Shown here piece after piece: positions 23,570-35,170 of a stretch of 64,000 nucleotides of DNA. The DNA is taken from assembly GCA_009731375.1 (NCBI GenBank), contig BJOX01000119.1, positions 325,452 to 389,451 of the forward strand, given 5' to 3'. The notes below the pieces were generated by a model. That model was not told where the DNA came from, made no database searches, and saw only the letters and a program-made list of their open reading frames with translations. The position numbers were made by a program, and so were the translations under genes. The first letter of the stretch is position 1. Every line of letters begins with the position of its first letter. Source of the stretch: Paulinella micropora (taxonomy: Eukaryota > Cercozoa > Imbricatea > Euglyphida).

Positions 23570-25686
23570 ATGACTACGAGTAAGACAGATAATAAGATCA
23601 CGTTCACCTGCAAAGAAGCATGGATCCTATTGCATAGGCAGGTAGTTCAAAGCTGTAATGCAAAGGCACCAAAGGAAGTGCTACAGGGTGCTGACGCCCA
23701 CAAGCAATATGTACATCGCGAAAACGTACTAGGAATACAGCTGAAGGGTAGGGAGGTGCCCCCCTTTATACTAGCTTGGGAAGAGGTAGCAGAGTGGAAC
23801 GATTGGGCTGACTTGGATGAAGAAGTAGTGAAGGAATACTTTGAGGACAAAACCAAGGGTCCTACTCGCCTGTGGCCTATGCCAACCCCAAACCGGATGC
23901 TTGCAACCTTGAGAGGCGTTAGGGGTAGAGGGAGGACAGAAAACCCCAGTCAAGCGTTACAAACAGGTATTTAGCAGTCCGAAGGATAAGCCAGCCACTG
24001 AGACTGAAGAAGGAAAGGAGGAGGAGGAGGAAGATGAAGACCGGCACCCCTCTGACCTCTACTCTAGTGGGTATGCTAGCACTGACAAACCTAGGCTGTC
24101 AACTGGCAAGGGCTCAGACTTAGAGGGCGACAGCAAGAGTGGGGCCTCCCGAGGACAGACGGACCCCTCTAAGATCAAACCCCCACTAGGTGGTGCTGAT
24201 CGTGCTGGCGCACTGACACGACAGGTGATGGACTATGACGCTAGTGTCCTTGCTGAGATGAGCAAGCAAAAAGAGAGGGTGTTCAATATCATCTATGACA
24301 TGCTCGGGGGTGAGGCGAAGAGTCTAGTGCGTGACTAGTACTTAGCTGATCCGGAGAAGCTGACCTTTGGCCAAAACCCTAAAGCACTGTGGGACAGACT
24401 GCTAGCCCGGTACAAGAAAGCTGACCCCTCTGACGTTCAGGACAAGGTGAAGGAACTGAATGACTTCCTCTTTACTAGTAAAGCAACAGTACGTCGGTCA
24501 GTGTGTAGACTTGAACGCTAGGAGAGACTGGTTGGCCGACTATGGCCAACCCCCAACCGATGACCGGATGCAACAAATAGTGAAGGACGCGTTAGTGGGC
24601 CCAAAGCAATCTGACTCTAGGGTGAAGAAAGCTTGGCAAGTCTGGGTTGAAATGGCTGAACTGAACCGTAAGCAGTTCAAGTGGGACTTTGCCTCCTGGT
24701 GGAGGTTCGTGCAAGATCGTGCCCTTGAGCTAGACAAGAAGTTTGACCGGGCCAAAGTGACTAGCTCCATGGAGAAAGGTTTGGCAGCTCGCAAGGCCGG
24801 AAAAGGGAAACCCAAGGACGAGTGCTGGCTCTTCAGCAAGGAAGGCAAATGCACTCGTGGGGCCTCATGCCGCTACCTCCATGTTGGAGGGAAGGTGAGA
24901 GGGGTGTGTTTCTTGTGGGACAAACAGGGGGAGTGCAGATGGGCCGACAAATGTAGGTTTGAGCATGACCCCACTAAAGCCAAGAAGACCCCTCCCAAAC
25001 CGGCAGACACCCCCAAGGGGGAGAAAAGCAAGAAGAGCGAAAAGAGCAAGGGGCCAAAATGCTTTAACTGCTTTGAAAAGGGGCACATCGCCGGTAAGTG
25101 CAGCAAGAAGTGCCGGTTGTGCGGGGGCAAGCACAAGTTGAGCAAGTGCCCGGACAAGGGCCGAAAGGAGAAGGGGGAGGCAGCAAAGGGCTCTAACGGG
25201 GGTAGTGATAGCGACGACTCCGAGGATGAGGAGCCGGGCGTAGCTTTAGCCCAGATGGTAAAGTTCCTAACCGGCAAGTCGAAAGACAAAGCCCTCATGG
25301 CTAAATCCGGGGGTGCAAACTTTCCCGAGCCGATCATACCCCCGGAAGACGAGAACAGTCTTGAGATCTTGCTTGAAGACGACGCCGACATAGATAAGAT
25401 GAATGAGAGGCGGTGCCATGGAGTAGCGGAAGGAAAGCGCCGGTGCGTAGCCCGGTTGAAGGATCTTGAGTCTCCCTTCAACAGCCTGAGGATTAAGGCA
25501 GCTACTCTCATCGATAGCAACTGTTGCGTTGAGCATCAGTACCAGCGAGCCAAGCAAGAGAGAAAATGCCTTGCGTCGATGGGCAGCCGACATAGCTCGA
25601 AGGGATCATCTACCTCTAATGTGCGAGATGGAAGAGCGAGGGTTAGAAGCCCATATCAAAAGTGGGAGTCATCCCCTGATGAGTGA
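23570..25686 (+). pseudogene. Gag of an LTR retrotransposon, copy 2
   Basis: Start MTTSKTDNKITF as in copy 1. The frame is lost near 23890, a TAG interrupts the capsid part near 24336, and the frame is open again from 24460 to 25686. That part holds two CCCH fingers (CWLFSKEGKCTRGASCRYLH and CFLWDKQGECRWADKCRFEH), CFNCFEKGHIAGKC and a further CRLCGGKHKLSKC. The C-terminal part is acidic. Nucleic-acid packaging is the expected role. Confidence 0.75.
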
Positions 25687-26691
25687 GGCCATAGTGAGAC
25701 ACGAAGCCGCGAAGCGGGGTATCCCGTGGAACCGGTCCCTCTTGCCCATCATCCACTATGCAAAGCCCCGTGAACCCGGACAGTTTACCGAGTGGATCAT
25801 TAGCAGTCAACCGGTAACATGGGAGGCGTCTGGTGTACCCTCATGGCCGAAGGTGTACCGCCCACATGAACCTCAGGCCGGTGCACAAGCGAAGCATATG
25901 TACTTCAGAGGTGGGGTATCCCCCTCTCGTGGGGGAGTTGTGCCCCCGCCCGTAGCATCGGTGCCTGTACGCGCCCAAGAGGTGAATGGTACTCCCCTCC
26001 GTCCGGTAGCACCCAACCCTCGTGGAGAGAGTAAGGGTAGACCTAGAGGGATGAGCGGGCCGTCAGCGGTACCTGCCCCGAAGGTTGAGATTGGTTCAAA
26101 GGCCGAGCCGGCTGAGGCTGGTATTGGTATCATGAGCCAAAACCTGAAACCTTTACTGAAAGCAAAAAGGAGAAGATACAAGGGGTGAATGTGAGGCCCG
26201 GACCGGAGGACTACCAACCCGATGGTTTGGCGGACGTGGAAGACGAGCCTCAGGAGATGCAGTCCGATGCCGATCCTTACTCGGAATCCGACGGGGAGGA
26301 GGAGCGTGAAGGTGAAGAGTCCCCGGCTAGAGACAGGGACGTGGGTAGAGCTCCGGTAAGGGTGCCGTCCCCCGTAGGTCCCGACCCTAGTGTTGATGCA
26401 GACCCCGGTGGTGGGGATGCTACCGCCGGGACCGATAGCAATCCGGTGACTACGCCCTCCACCAGCCCAAGCAATAGGCGTAGGTCAGTGGGCGCTCGTG
26501 CGTTTGGCTTCCTTGAGACGGTCCGAGCTTCCGTGAGTGGGATGCCCTGGTTTGCGTCCCATGCTAAGACGACCTCCATGAGTGGGAGGAACAAGGGGCG
26601 GAGGATACTAAGTTGGCAGTGGGGCTTTGCAATGGGTATCACCCGTTCACTCATAACAATCATCAACGCGATACGCGTAGTGAGGAAGTAG
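25529..26691 (+). pseudogene. Two overlapping frames between gag and integrase, function unknown
   Basis: 25529-26188 reads a basic protein with MYFRGGVSPSRGG and a Pro/Arg-rich end; 26185-26691 is acidic (DGEEEREGEESPARDRD) then ends with a short hydrophobic, basic tail. Neither shows protease or reverse transcriptase motifs. They belong to the LTR element by position. The reverse transcriptase expected here is missing, so the element is deleted internally. Confidence 0.4.
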
Positions 26692-26998
26692 CTGCTGTGG
26701 AAGCAGTCGAATTGGCAGCACGAGAGAAATATAAGTGTTGTTATTCACAGGTCGCCAGGGAGGCCTGTGAGGATTTCATTTGAGCGGAAGCCAGAGCCGC
26801 CGATAGGAATGAGGAGGAGGAAGTTAAGGATGCACGGCATGGTATCCTTAATGAGACCTTATTGCCGCGGGCTCAATGTGTCTCAATTTGCAGGATGAGG
26901 AAAGAGTGAAGGACAAACATCTCTTTCAATTACCGGAAACACATCCGGACAAGGTTTGATTCCACTTAAAACCTGACACGGCTGTCAGACTGGCGTCG

Positions 26999-27750
26999 GT
27001 GGAGACTTTTCGAACTTTCACAAAGGAAAGTGCAGAATATAAGGAATTACGGGAATATCTTACAAATCCTCAAGCTAGACAGGAGGATAATGAGATACGG
27101 AAGCTGAAACGATGCTTGGTGCTGAAGGATGGACTCCTTTGGTATATGGGCAAGGATGGAATATATGCGAATGAGGAGGATCGTTGGTTGTTATGGGTTC
27201 CGCAAGAACTCCGAACATCGCTATTGATCGCGGCACATCATTGCCCGATGCAGAGTCATCCAGGGGACTGGAAAGGATGACATGGTTGTTACGTAGAAGG
27301 TTTTGGTGGGATAACCTGGGGGAAAGAGTTAAGGAATTTGTGAAGGGTTGCCCTCCTTGTCAGATGGCAAAGCTTCCATATAAGCCGAACATGGGACTCA
27401 AGGGTGAGTTTGATATCACCTTGGACATCCTCGATACTTTGCATATCGATCATGTTGGTCCTTTCCCGGAGGCGGGAGCAGGAAACTTCAAATATTTGCT
27501 AACGGTGATTGATCGGACATCTAATTACGTTATCAATGTTCCTGTTACGGATGTGACCGCGGAGGTTACAGCGGCGGCTTTGATTGATCAAGTGTTTGGC
27601 CGTATAGGGATTCCGAGAAGGCCCCCGATCATCTCGGATAGAGGTACACGTTTTTGAAAATGAGGTTTCGCAAAGGATTGCCAGGTTGTTTGGGTTTGAT
27701 TGGCAATATTTAAATGCCTTTAACCCAATTGCCAACGGAAAAATTGAGCG
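26999..27750 (+). pseudogene. LTR-retrotransposon integrase, N-terminal and catalytic part
   Basis: Zinc domain H-H...C-x2-C (HHCPMQSHPGDWKG, then CPPCQMAK) followed by the catalytic core: LHIDHVGPF (first Asp), IISDRGTRF (second Asp) and FNPIANGKIER (Glu at 27746-27748). Frameshifts at about 27280 and 27655 break it. The frame is cut after 27750 by the Penelope-like element. Ty3/Gypsy type by the spacing and GPF motif. Confidence 0.82.
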
Positions 27751-28181
27751 AACTAATAATTTACTATTCGAAATGGAATCTGTCAACCTTGTTTCCACCC
27801 TACCAGTGATTTATCGCCTAAGGTGCACTGGAAAATTTTCCTTTTTACAGAAGCAATTTCCCTTTTTACCACTATCAACTCGTAATTTTCTCACTTTGGC
27901 CGTACTACCAACGCTTCCATTTTAACGCAACCACATCCGTAACCACACAACCAAACCAACCTAAACTAGTCTTGCAACACGACTTCCGTCTCACAACCTT
28001 CGTCGTGACAATACCGCACAAACCTTGGCAACTAAGCACACACCAAAACCCTCTACCCTTACCTTAGCCTTACCCTTAAAACTCAAACTTAAACTTGCAC
28101 CTACTTAACCTTTGGCAAAGGGGTGAGCACGGTCACTCGAGATCTGGTAAACCCCTGTTATTAAATTACTATTCTTGAAAG
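27751..28181 (+). repeat. Left pseudo-LTR of the Penelope-like element (copy A)
   Basis: Starts AACTAATAATTTACTATTCG and ends CTTGAAAG. It agrees closely with 34730-35170. Near the end lies a stem AGGGGT...ACCCCT (28119-28156) enclosing GAGCACGGTCACTC. Confidence 0.8.
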
Positions 28182-28250
28182 TTACATCTGCATCCTTGTC
28201 CCTCCTCAGGGTTCGGGATTCGACACGTCTGGTCCACCTGACCGCCTAAG

Positions 28251-28835
28251 ATGAGCAATCATCGCAGAGACAAGACCTCAAGAACTGGAGAAGGCTCAAG
28301 CAACTACAACTCTGGGACCCAGTCTCAACGACATCGTGACTCCTACCGTCGAAGAAGTAGGTCAGCCTCCCCATACCACAGACGGAGATCAGAATCACCA
28401 CACCGCACCTACCAGCAACGATCTAGCCAACAGTACAACAACAGATCTGATTACAACCCACGTCGAGCACGTAGTCCTACTCGAAGCCTTCAAAGCTCAC
28501 ACTTGGGAAAAAGACGGTCACCATCCCCAGACACAACAAGGCGCAATCGACCTGGCAACTATGAGCAACGTCAACGTGGGGATAGACATCAAGATCGGCA
28601 TCAATCAGCTTCGCATCAAAGCTCTAAACATAGCTACGAACCTGACTCCGCTCACTCACCACAAAAACAAGAGCAGAGCACTACTCGCCCTCGCTCTCCC
28701 AACCCCTATCAAAAGAGTATGGAAAAACTTAGAGCAGACAGAGAAAAGGAAAAAGAACAAGAGAAGTTGCAGCAACAAAGGCAGCCAAGACAAAGAAACA
28801 AACAAGCAGTCCACCCCTACACTTTGATCGGCTAA
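28251..28835 (+). CDS. SR-rich first frame of the Penelope-like element
   Basis: 194 codons from ATG just after the left pseudo-LTR: MSNHRRDKTSRTGEGSSNY, many SR, RRR and SPY motifs, then a Lys/Glu/Gln-rich end. Arginine/serine-rich, probably RNA binding and disordered. No domain recognised; first ATG chosen as start. Confidence 0.5.
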   Translation: MSNHRRDKTSRTGEGSSNYNSGTQSQRHRDSYRRRSRSASPYHRRRSESPHRTYQQRSSQQYNNRSDYNPRRARSPTRSLQSSHLGKRRSPSPDTTRRNRPGNYEQRQRGDRHQDRHQSASHQSSKHSYEPDSAHSPQKQEQSTTRPRSPNPYQKSMEKLRADREKEKEQEKLQQQRQPRQRNKQAVHPYTLIG

Positions 28836-28860
28836 TCACCCTAGTCATACTACACTTCTC

Positions 28861-31161
28861 ATGGAATTCACTAACGGGCAACCTCGTGATTGGAAGTTCA
28901 ATTTGCTTTCCCGTAGTCAGAAAGTAGAGCTTGGAGCAGAAGGCCAAGAGATGAAAGACGAACAACGAATCGATGCCTGGATAAACACCCCTCCCTCAAG
29001 AACCCCACGCCTACCACTCCTGATCCCTTTCTACGGCGGAGCACACCGCGCTTTCATTGAAACTCTCCTTTCGCAGATTGAAGACAAGTCGCCTAACCGG
29101 ACGAAGCAAGAAGCACTAAGCAAAGCAATGATCGAAGCAGCGAAGACTGGCCGCGTCAAACAACCAGAGGACCCAGACCTGGGCTGCATCTCCTTCGAAG
29201 GCATGATCCATCTGCTCACCAGAAATGGCTAGTCTTGGAAACTAGCTGCACATCTATACGATTGTCTGTACGTCGCTCATACGTCCACTGAGAGGGAACC
29301 GGGAACCAAGGAAGGTGAGGCCCTATCTGCAACTGAAATTATGCACCACTCCTACTTCTCCAAAATCTCAAGCCTCTGGTTCGAAACAAATTGAGGAAAT
29401 CTGTCGAGCAACAACGCAACCACTGGCGAATGGGAAACGCACTTAACGATTGCCTCGCCAACGCACTCCTCTCTATGCTCGACTATCTTCACTCACACTA
29501 CGATGACGCCAAATGCATCCTCCAAAACTATCGCCAAAACCCTCTCAACCCCATGGCACAACGAAAACAACAACAAGCGAATGAACCTGAACGCCCAACC
29601 ACAATCGAAAGGAAACCTGCACCAGTTGTACTAAGACGCAAGCAGACCACCACCAAGTCTGAAATGGAGGAACAAGTCAAGAAAGCAAAGATAGACTCCA
29701 CCACCGATCAATCTGCGTCTACTACGAAGAAACCACATCTGGACAATTCCTCTGGAGGCAAACAAAAAGTAAAATCGCAACATACGAAGAAGGCCCTGAC
29801 CCTAGACGACGAAGAATCTCAAAGCAGCTGCTCCTCAGGGTTCTCGCCAACACTATCCCAAAACCTAAACTATTCCACTCATAACTACTTTACAAACAGC
29901 CCTCATTATCAAACTACCACAAATAACTCTTTCTTGTCCTTTGACAGTAGCTCGCGCTCACCCACCCCGCAGAATACTCAACCACCCAAACTACCGACAT
30001 CAGACGCAGAAGCACCATCGGAAGAAACAGGAAACATGGCTTTGGAAGAAGATGAAGTCTATGAGGATCACTCTCCGGTCCCCCACACTCGCTTACGCAA
30101 CCCCCATGCCCTACTAGTCCCACCCAGACCCACTACCTTTGACAAAGATCTCAGCTTACTATACTACTAATGACCCCCTTAGCGATGATGACCCAGAGGA
30201 AAGAGGACATGATGCTTTACTATTCCGTGCACTAGGCCATGACCCAAGACCAACCCATCTCCAACTCTCTCGCAAGCAAGCACGGCTCCAAGCGAGATCT
30301 ATACCCAATCCAGTTGATCTCTCTAGCTTACCTGTACCCCGACCTGTATCTCGACGTCAGGTGAATGCAGCATCAACTACAACAAACGTAGCAAGCTCGG
30401 CATCATCGTCATCATCATCATCGTCCTCAACTGCCCCGCCCTCTACAACCGCGAACAAATCTAACCAGCCATTTGGCACCGATGAGCAACAACAAGCTTA
30501 CTTGACGTTCCTAGCCAACATGCCTGCTATCACCAACCTTCTCACTCAAGCACGAGAAATAGTAGCAGCGTCACATGCCAACTCTGGAGCTAACAGCAAT
30601 CCCTCCAATACCACTGCAGCTAACATATCTCCCGCAGGACCCACTACAACGCCTGTTTCGTCTGTAGTGAGATGTGATTCCCGTGTCACACCCCTTCGTC
30701 AGGCCACTCCGGAAGATGTCACCGGCAGCAGCAGCAGCAGCAGCAGCAGCTCCTCATCGAAGACGCAGGAGACAGCATCCCCAGTAAACGAGACCGGTAA
30801 CCTGGCCAAGTCCAAAGATGTCCCTGAGGAATCGTCAAAGCAACAGCAACAGACTTCCCCCGCACCTACCGATGACAACCCTGCTGGAGATAATATTATC
30901 CCACCGATGGCAGAGCAAAACGCAGTCAAACCTCAGCATCCGATCGATGCCAGCAAGAGCAATCCCACGCATCTGGTCGAAGAGAAGGAAAACACTGAAG
31001 AACTGGAACAGAAAGAAAAGAAAGATCCAGAACAGCAGACCGAACAGCTGAAATCTGCCTCCAAGGACGCGACCCCGGCCCAAGCCGCTCTCTCTCCCAC
31101 ACTACGCTCAAGCAGAATACCATCACGCAAGAGAGAGAAAAACGCAAAGAAGACAGCCTAG
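28861..31161 (+). pseudogene. S/T/P-rich frames of the Penelope-like element
   Basis: Three successive frames: 28861-29232 (LLIPFYGGAHRAFIETLLSQ), 29391-30170 (KPAPVVLRRKQTTTKSEMEE, acidic end) and 30139-31161 (serine runs, then PAQAALSPTLRSSRIPSRK). Stops and frame changes separate them; probably one or two original frames. Function unknown; low-complexity runs at 30400-30430 and 30725-30755. Confidence 0.45.
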
Positions 31162-31410
31162 GGATGTCTGGAGTGTTTTCGCTGGATCGAGGAATCTGTA
31201 CGCACTCTCCGCAAACTCAACAACAGAGTACGTAACCTAGGTAAACTATCTGGATGGCTCTCCGCTGAGCACCAGCAGCACTCCACAACGGTATCCACTA
31301 ACTTCGCAATCGCCCGACGACTATTTCGACTACTCAGCACACAGCTCCTGAACTCAAGACTAGCCCTAACCCAATCAAAAAGAATAAAATGGTCGGCGTA
31401 TACACCTCTC

Positions 31411-31866
31411 ATGAAAACAACGTACTATATGGTAGTCGCAGCCCTGATATTCAACACCACTGACCCTGCCCTCCGTCGCTTCAAACTGATGCTCTGCCTA
31501 CTGCAACGACAAAATAGAGCCGCATTTCCATTCGACATCCCTGACCCTGGCCGCATGCAAGTCATCTATGGTATCGTGACACACAGAACTACACACAGCT
31601 ACATTGGTGAATCCTTCCAATGGGAAACGAGGATGAAATCTGAACTAAGAGGAATGCGATTCTTCAGCGACTCACGACACTGCGACCCAGGACAGACACG
31701 CTCACTTGCCTTTGGCCACAAACTAGGAATGCACCGTTTTACATCAATACCCCTACTCCTAATGGGAACACTACCAAACTCGGAAACCAAAATTGAACAG
31801 AACTCGGCACGAACCAATCGACGACGCATGGAAGCGAAGTTCATCGCCTGGCTCAAGCCGACCTAA
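31411..31866 (+). CDS. GIY-YIG endonuclease domain of the Penelope-like element
   Basis: Open over 151 codons. VIYGIVTHRTTHSYIGESFQ (31561-31620) has the G-I-V...Y-I-G core, followed by the WETR arginine. It then reads LGMHRFTSIPLLLMG and ends AWLKPT. Expected role: nicking the target DNA before reverse transcription. It lies upstream of the reverse transcriptase, the permuted arrangement. Confidence 0.75.
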   Translation: MKTTYYMVVAALIFNTTDPALRRFKLMLCLLQRQNRAAFPFDIPDPGRMQVIYGIVTHRTTHSYIGESFQWETRMKSELRGMRFFSDSRHCDPGQTRSLAFGHKLGMHRFTSIPLLLMGTLPNSETKIEQNSARTNRRRMEAKFIAWLKPT

Positions 31867-31868
31867 AC

Positions 31869-33238
31869 ATGAAACGCAGAGCCTATCCCTCAATCACCTT
31901 TCGACACACGGACCTCCCAAAACCATTCTCCCGCAACCGTACAGTTTTCCTGCATGAAGTTTGCCGCTACGATAAACCGTACAGATGCAACATGCAATGT
32001 AGAAGCCTGACCAACGCCCAACGACATACCAGCAACCTTACCTACTGGGAAGCCACTCCAACACAAGGCCCCTCTCTAATACGTCACTCAATCTCTTCCA
32101 TCTGCGATGACCTCGATCCGGGCACTATATTCCGCCTCAGAAAACACTCTGGAGCAAACAAGTGGCCTACGTGTTGAACTCATTGCCTACCATCCCCACC
32201 GCTGGATCAAACACATAAGGAAAGCAACAGCCTACCAGGCACTACGAGTATGGCAACAAGCGCAAAGTATCGAGAATCACCGCACAAAACTCTATGCTTG
32301 CAACGTACTCTCCCATCACCTAAGGAAGAAGCATCCCCTCATCCTATCCAACAAAACCTTTACCATGGAGATGAACGACAGAATGTGCATTAAGAATAAC
32401 TCTGAGAGCCATACAAGAGCAGATTCTACGCGTCTTTCTCTCCGATAGGAATATCCGGAAGACTACTCTCTCCCTATGCAAGATCAGCTACAAACGACCG
32501 AGCTCAATCGTATCAAGACTCATCAATGCCCCACGACACCTTGCCAAGTTCAAACTCCAACCACACACCATGAAACAACCAGCTTGCACCTGCAAAACTT
32601 GGCAGAAACGCTTATTTTCATCGCATGCCTCATTCCGACTAGCAACGACACAAGGAGTCATTATTAGGACGTGTTGGCAGACTAAGTGCAATTACGATAC
32701 CACACCCAACACCGGGCTTCATTCTCAAGTCTCTCCTGGGCTCCACCATCTCCTTTGTAAAAAGAATCCAAACGGCCCTACGCCAGGTAGTACCGACATT
32801 AACTTCGAACGTAAACAAACGCAATCAAATGACACATCAGATGAAGATAAACTCGACTGCAAAGCCTGGATCAATCTACTCTACGCCATGGCTGAAGCAC
32901 TACCCCATTGCAACAAACACCTACTCAGTCGTCTTATCGATACCTATAAAAACCTCAGCGAAACCTGCCCAAAACCACCACCAAACTCCGTTTTTGAAAA
33001 AGATGTCATGTTGGTCCAAGTATATCTATCCCGCATGGTGGTCCAAGCACTCGACAAGAACAACAATCAACTATGGGCCGAATGCCCGGTCCTCACTTGG
33101 GAACGCATACAAAAAGAAGTAATAAAGGCGCCTTCGTTCATGCCTGTGTCAATGAATCGCAAAGAACTACTGCACACCGCACTGATTTCCAACAACACAA
33201 CCTTCAGCGCTTCGGATCCCTTAGAACTCGAAAAATAG
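31869..33238 (+). pseudogene. Linker with CxC motif and start of the reverse transcriptase
   Basis: Successive frames in three phases. At 32570 the frame MKQPACTCKTWQKRLF holds C-T-C (32585-32593), the CxC motif reported between GIY-YIG and RT in permuted Penelope-like elements. The following part (SVFEKDVMLVQVYLSRMVVQ, then a stretch ending SASDPLELEK) is RT fingers or an upstream domain. Confidence 0.6.
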
Positions 33239-33370
33239 CAATCCACTCCACAACTCTATTACCGAAAAACAAAGACCCTGTGAACAAAACCAGACTTATC
33301 TGCAGTCAAGCCCGTTCACCATGGCGCTCAATCCTACGCAGGGTTGGCAAAGTCCTAAGCTTCCTAACCC

Positions 33371-34518
33371 TTGAACTCTCTCGTCGTGTCCGCACCTTCA
33401 AATCTCAACAGACTAGATGAAATCCGATCCCTTTCTCAATTATATCGTGCATACAAGACTTTCTCGAACCTCAATGCCACAGAGGACTCGAAACGAACTG
33501 TTAGAGTTTTCCAATTTGACGTCAAGCAAATGTTCACATGGCTGGCCCAATCCAGCACGATGCAATCTCTACGCTTTGCCCTTGCGTAGATCACCTTCCA
33601 ACCCCCGCAAAGTCGAAATTGGAAACCCGTCGTCTACATCTCCAAAACCCGCAAGGAGAATGGAAAATATGATGTCGGATGGAATCGAAGCTACGCTCCG
33701 CATGACTATTTCCTTCACCTTTGACGACATCATCAACATTGCGTCCCTTGACTTTGCCCACTATCACTTTACTCTTGGAGACGCTGTCTTTGTCCAAAAA
33801 GACGGATGCCCGATTGGCGGATACCTCTCCTCACCCCTGGCACAAATGAAATGCATGTGCGATGAAGCAGTTCTTATTCGCACCCTTCTAAGCACATCCT
33901 TCGCAAAACAAATCTATGGCATACGCCAAATCGACGACCTCCTACTACTCGTACTTGCCAATTGGAACAACGAACTAGAAGCCCATGAAGCCCACAAACT
34001 ACTGCAAACAATACGTAGCTCTGGCACAACTATCGAATCCCCAACACAACCCCACGCCTATACTGGGGGCCTTCAACTGGAAGAGAATACTCCAACGCAG
34101 AAAGATGCCACCTTCATTGTGGATTTCGCATAGGGTATCGATCCAACTACACCAAGACCCAACTCGAGGCTTCAATATTCGACCGCTTTTCAAGAACTGG
34201 AATGATATGATGGCCCACAACCAGCAGCCAATACTACGCCTTCCACCCTACTCCCATTACATCAACCGTACGATACTACATGGCACCCTGGTCGGGGTGC
34301 TAGCCAACTTCGCACGCCAAACCACTTCCCAAGATCTCCTCTCGGCAACACTACAACTTATGGTAGAGATTCCCTACCCGAGCTCTGTCTGGAAAGCCGC
34401 CCCTGAACGTATATATTTCCTTTGCCCTGACGAATGGCGGGACCTGGCCATCATTATACGCACCTTCGCTCATTTACCGACCAATGTACGGCACTTACAG
34501 ACATACGCCGAACAATAG
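33371..34518 (+). pseudogene. Reverse transcriptase of the Penelope-like element
   Basis: Motif A: FQFDVKQMFTWL (33511-33545); motif B: GCPIGGYLSSPLAQMKCM (33809-33860); motif C: RQIDDLLLLV (33924-33953), with I-D-D where Y-x-D-D is usual. Thumb region: LRLPPYSHYINRTILHGTL. Frameshifts near 33590 and 34125 break it. Related to telomerase RT by family. Confidence 0.75.
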
Positions 34519-34729
34519 CAGTTCCTATGCAATTCCTTTCCACAAGCTACTGATTCATGGTGACCCCACTACCAAAGCTACAAAACCACGCACTAGCCCC
34601 ACTAACCTTCCTACAAATCCGAAAGTAACTAACACACCTCAAATATACCACTCTCATCCTTACCCTATTCTCCTCATGCCCCACAGGCTCCGGCTTGACT
34701 AACCGGGGGAACTAATAAAATCACTGAGG

Positions 34730-35170
34730 AACTAATAATTTACTATACGAAATGGAATCTGTCAAACTTATTTCCACACTGCCAGTAATTTATCGCCTAA
34801 GGTGCACTGGAAAATTTTCCTTTTTACAGAACCAATTTCCATTTTTACCCATATCAACTCATAATTTTCTCACTTTGGCCATACTACCAACGCTTCCATT
34901 TTAACGCAACCACATCCGTAACCATACAACTAAACCAACATAAACTAGTCTTGCAACACGACTTCCGTCTCACAACCTTCGTCCGTCGTGACAATACCGC
35001 ACAAACCTTGGCAACTAAGCACACACCAAAACCCTTTACACTTACCTTACCCGTACACTTAAAACTCAAACTTAAACTTGCACCTACTTAACCTTTGGCA
35101 AAGGGGTGAGCACGGTCACTCGAGATCTGGTAAACCCCTGTTATTAAATTACTATTAATATTCTTGAAAG
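34730..35170 (+). repeat. Right pseudo-LTR of the Penelope-like element (copy B)
   Basis: Direct repeat of copy A with few changes, such as a small insertion in the ATTACTATTAATATTCTTG end. The conserved stem is at 35102-35139. Pseudo-LTRs are usual for Penelope-like elements because copies insert in partial tandem. Confidence 0.8.

Larger units (their letters stand above)
27751..35170 (+). mobile_element. Permuted Penelope-like element inside the integrase gene
   Basis: Bounded by two direct repeats of about 430 bp. In order it encodes an SR-rich frame, S/T/P-rich frames, a GIY-YIG nuclease, a C-x-C linker and a reverse transcriptase. This GIY-YIG-first order, with the CxC motif, is described for the Chlamys/Naiad group of Penelope-like elements; canonical Penelope elements have GIY-YIG last. 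Several frameshifts and stops break it. Target duplication could not be fixed. Confidence 0.8.
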
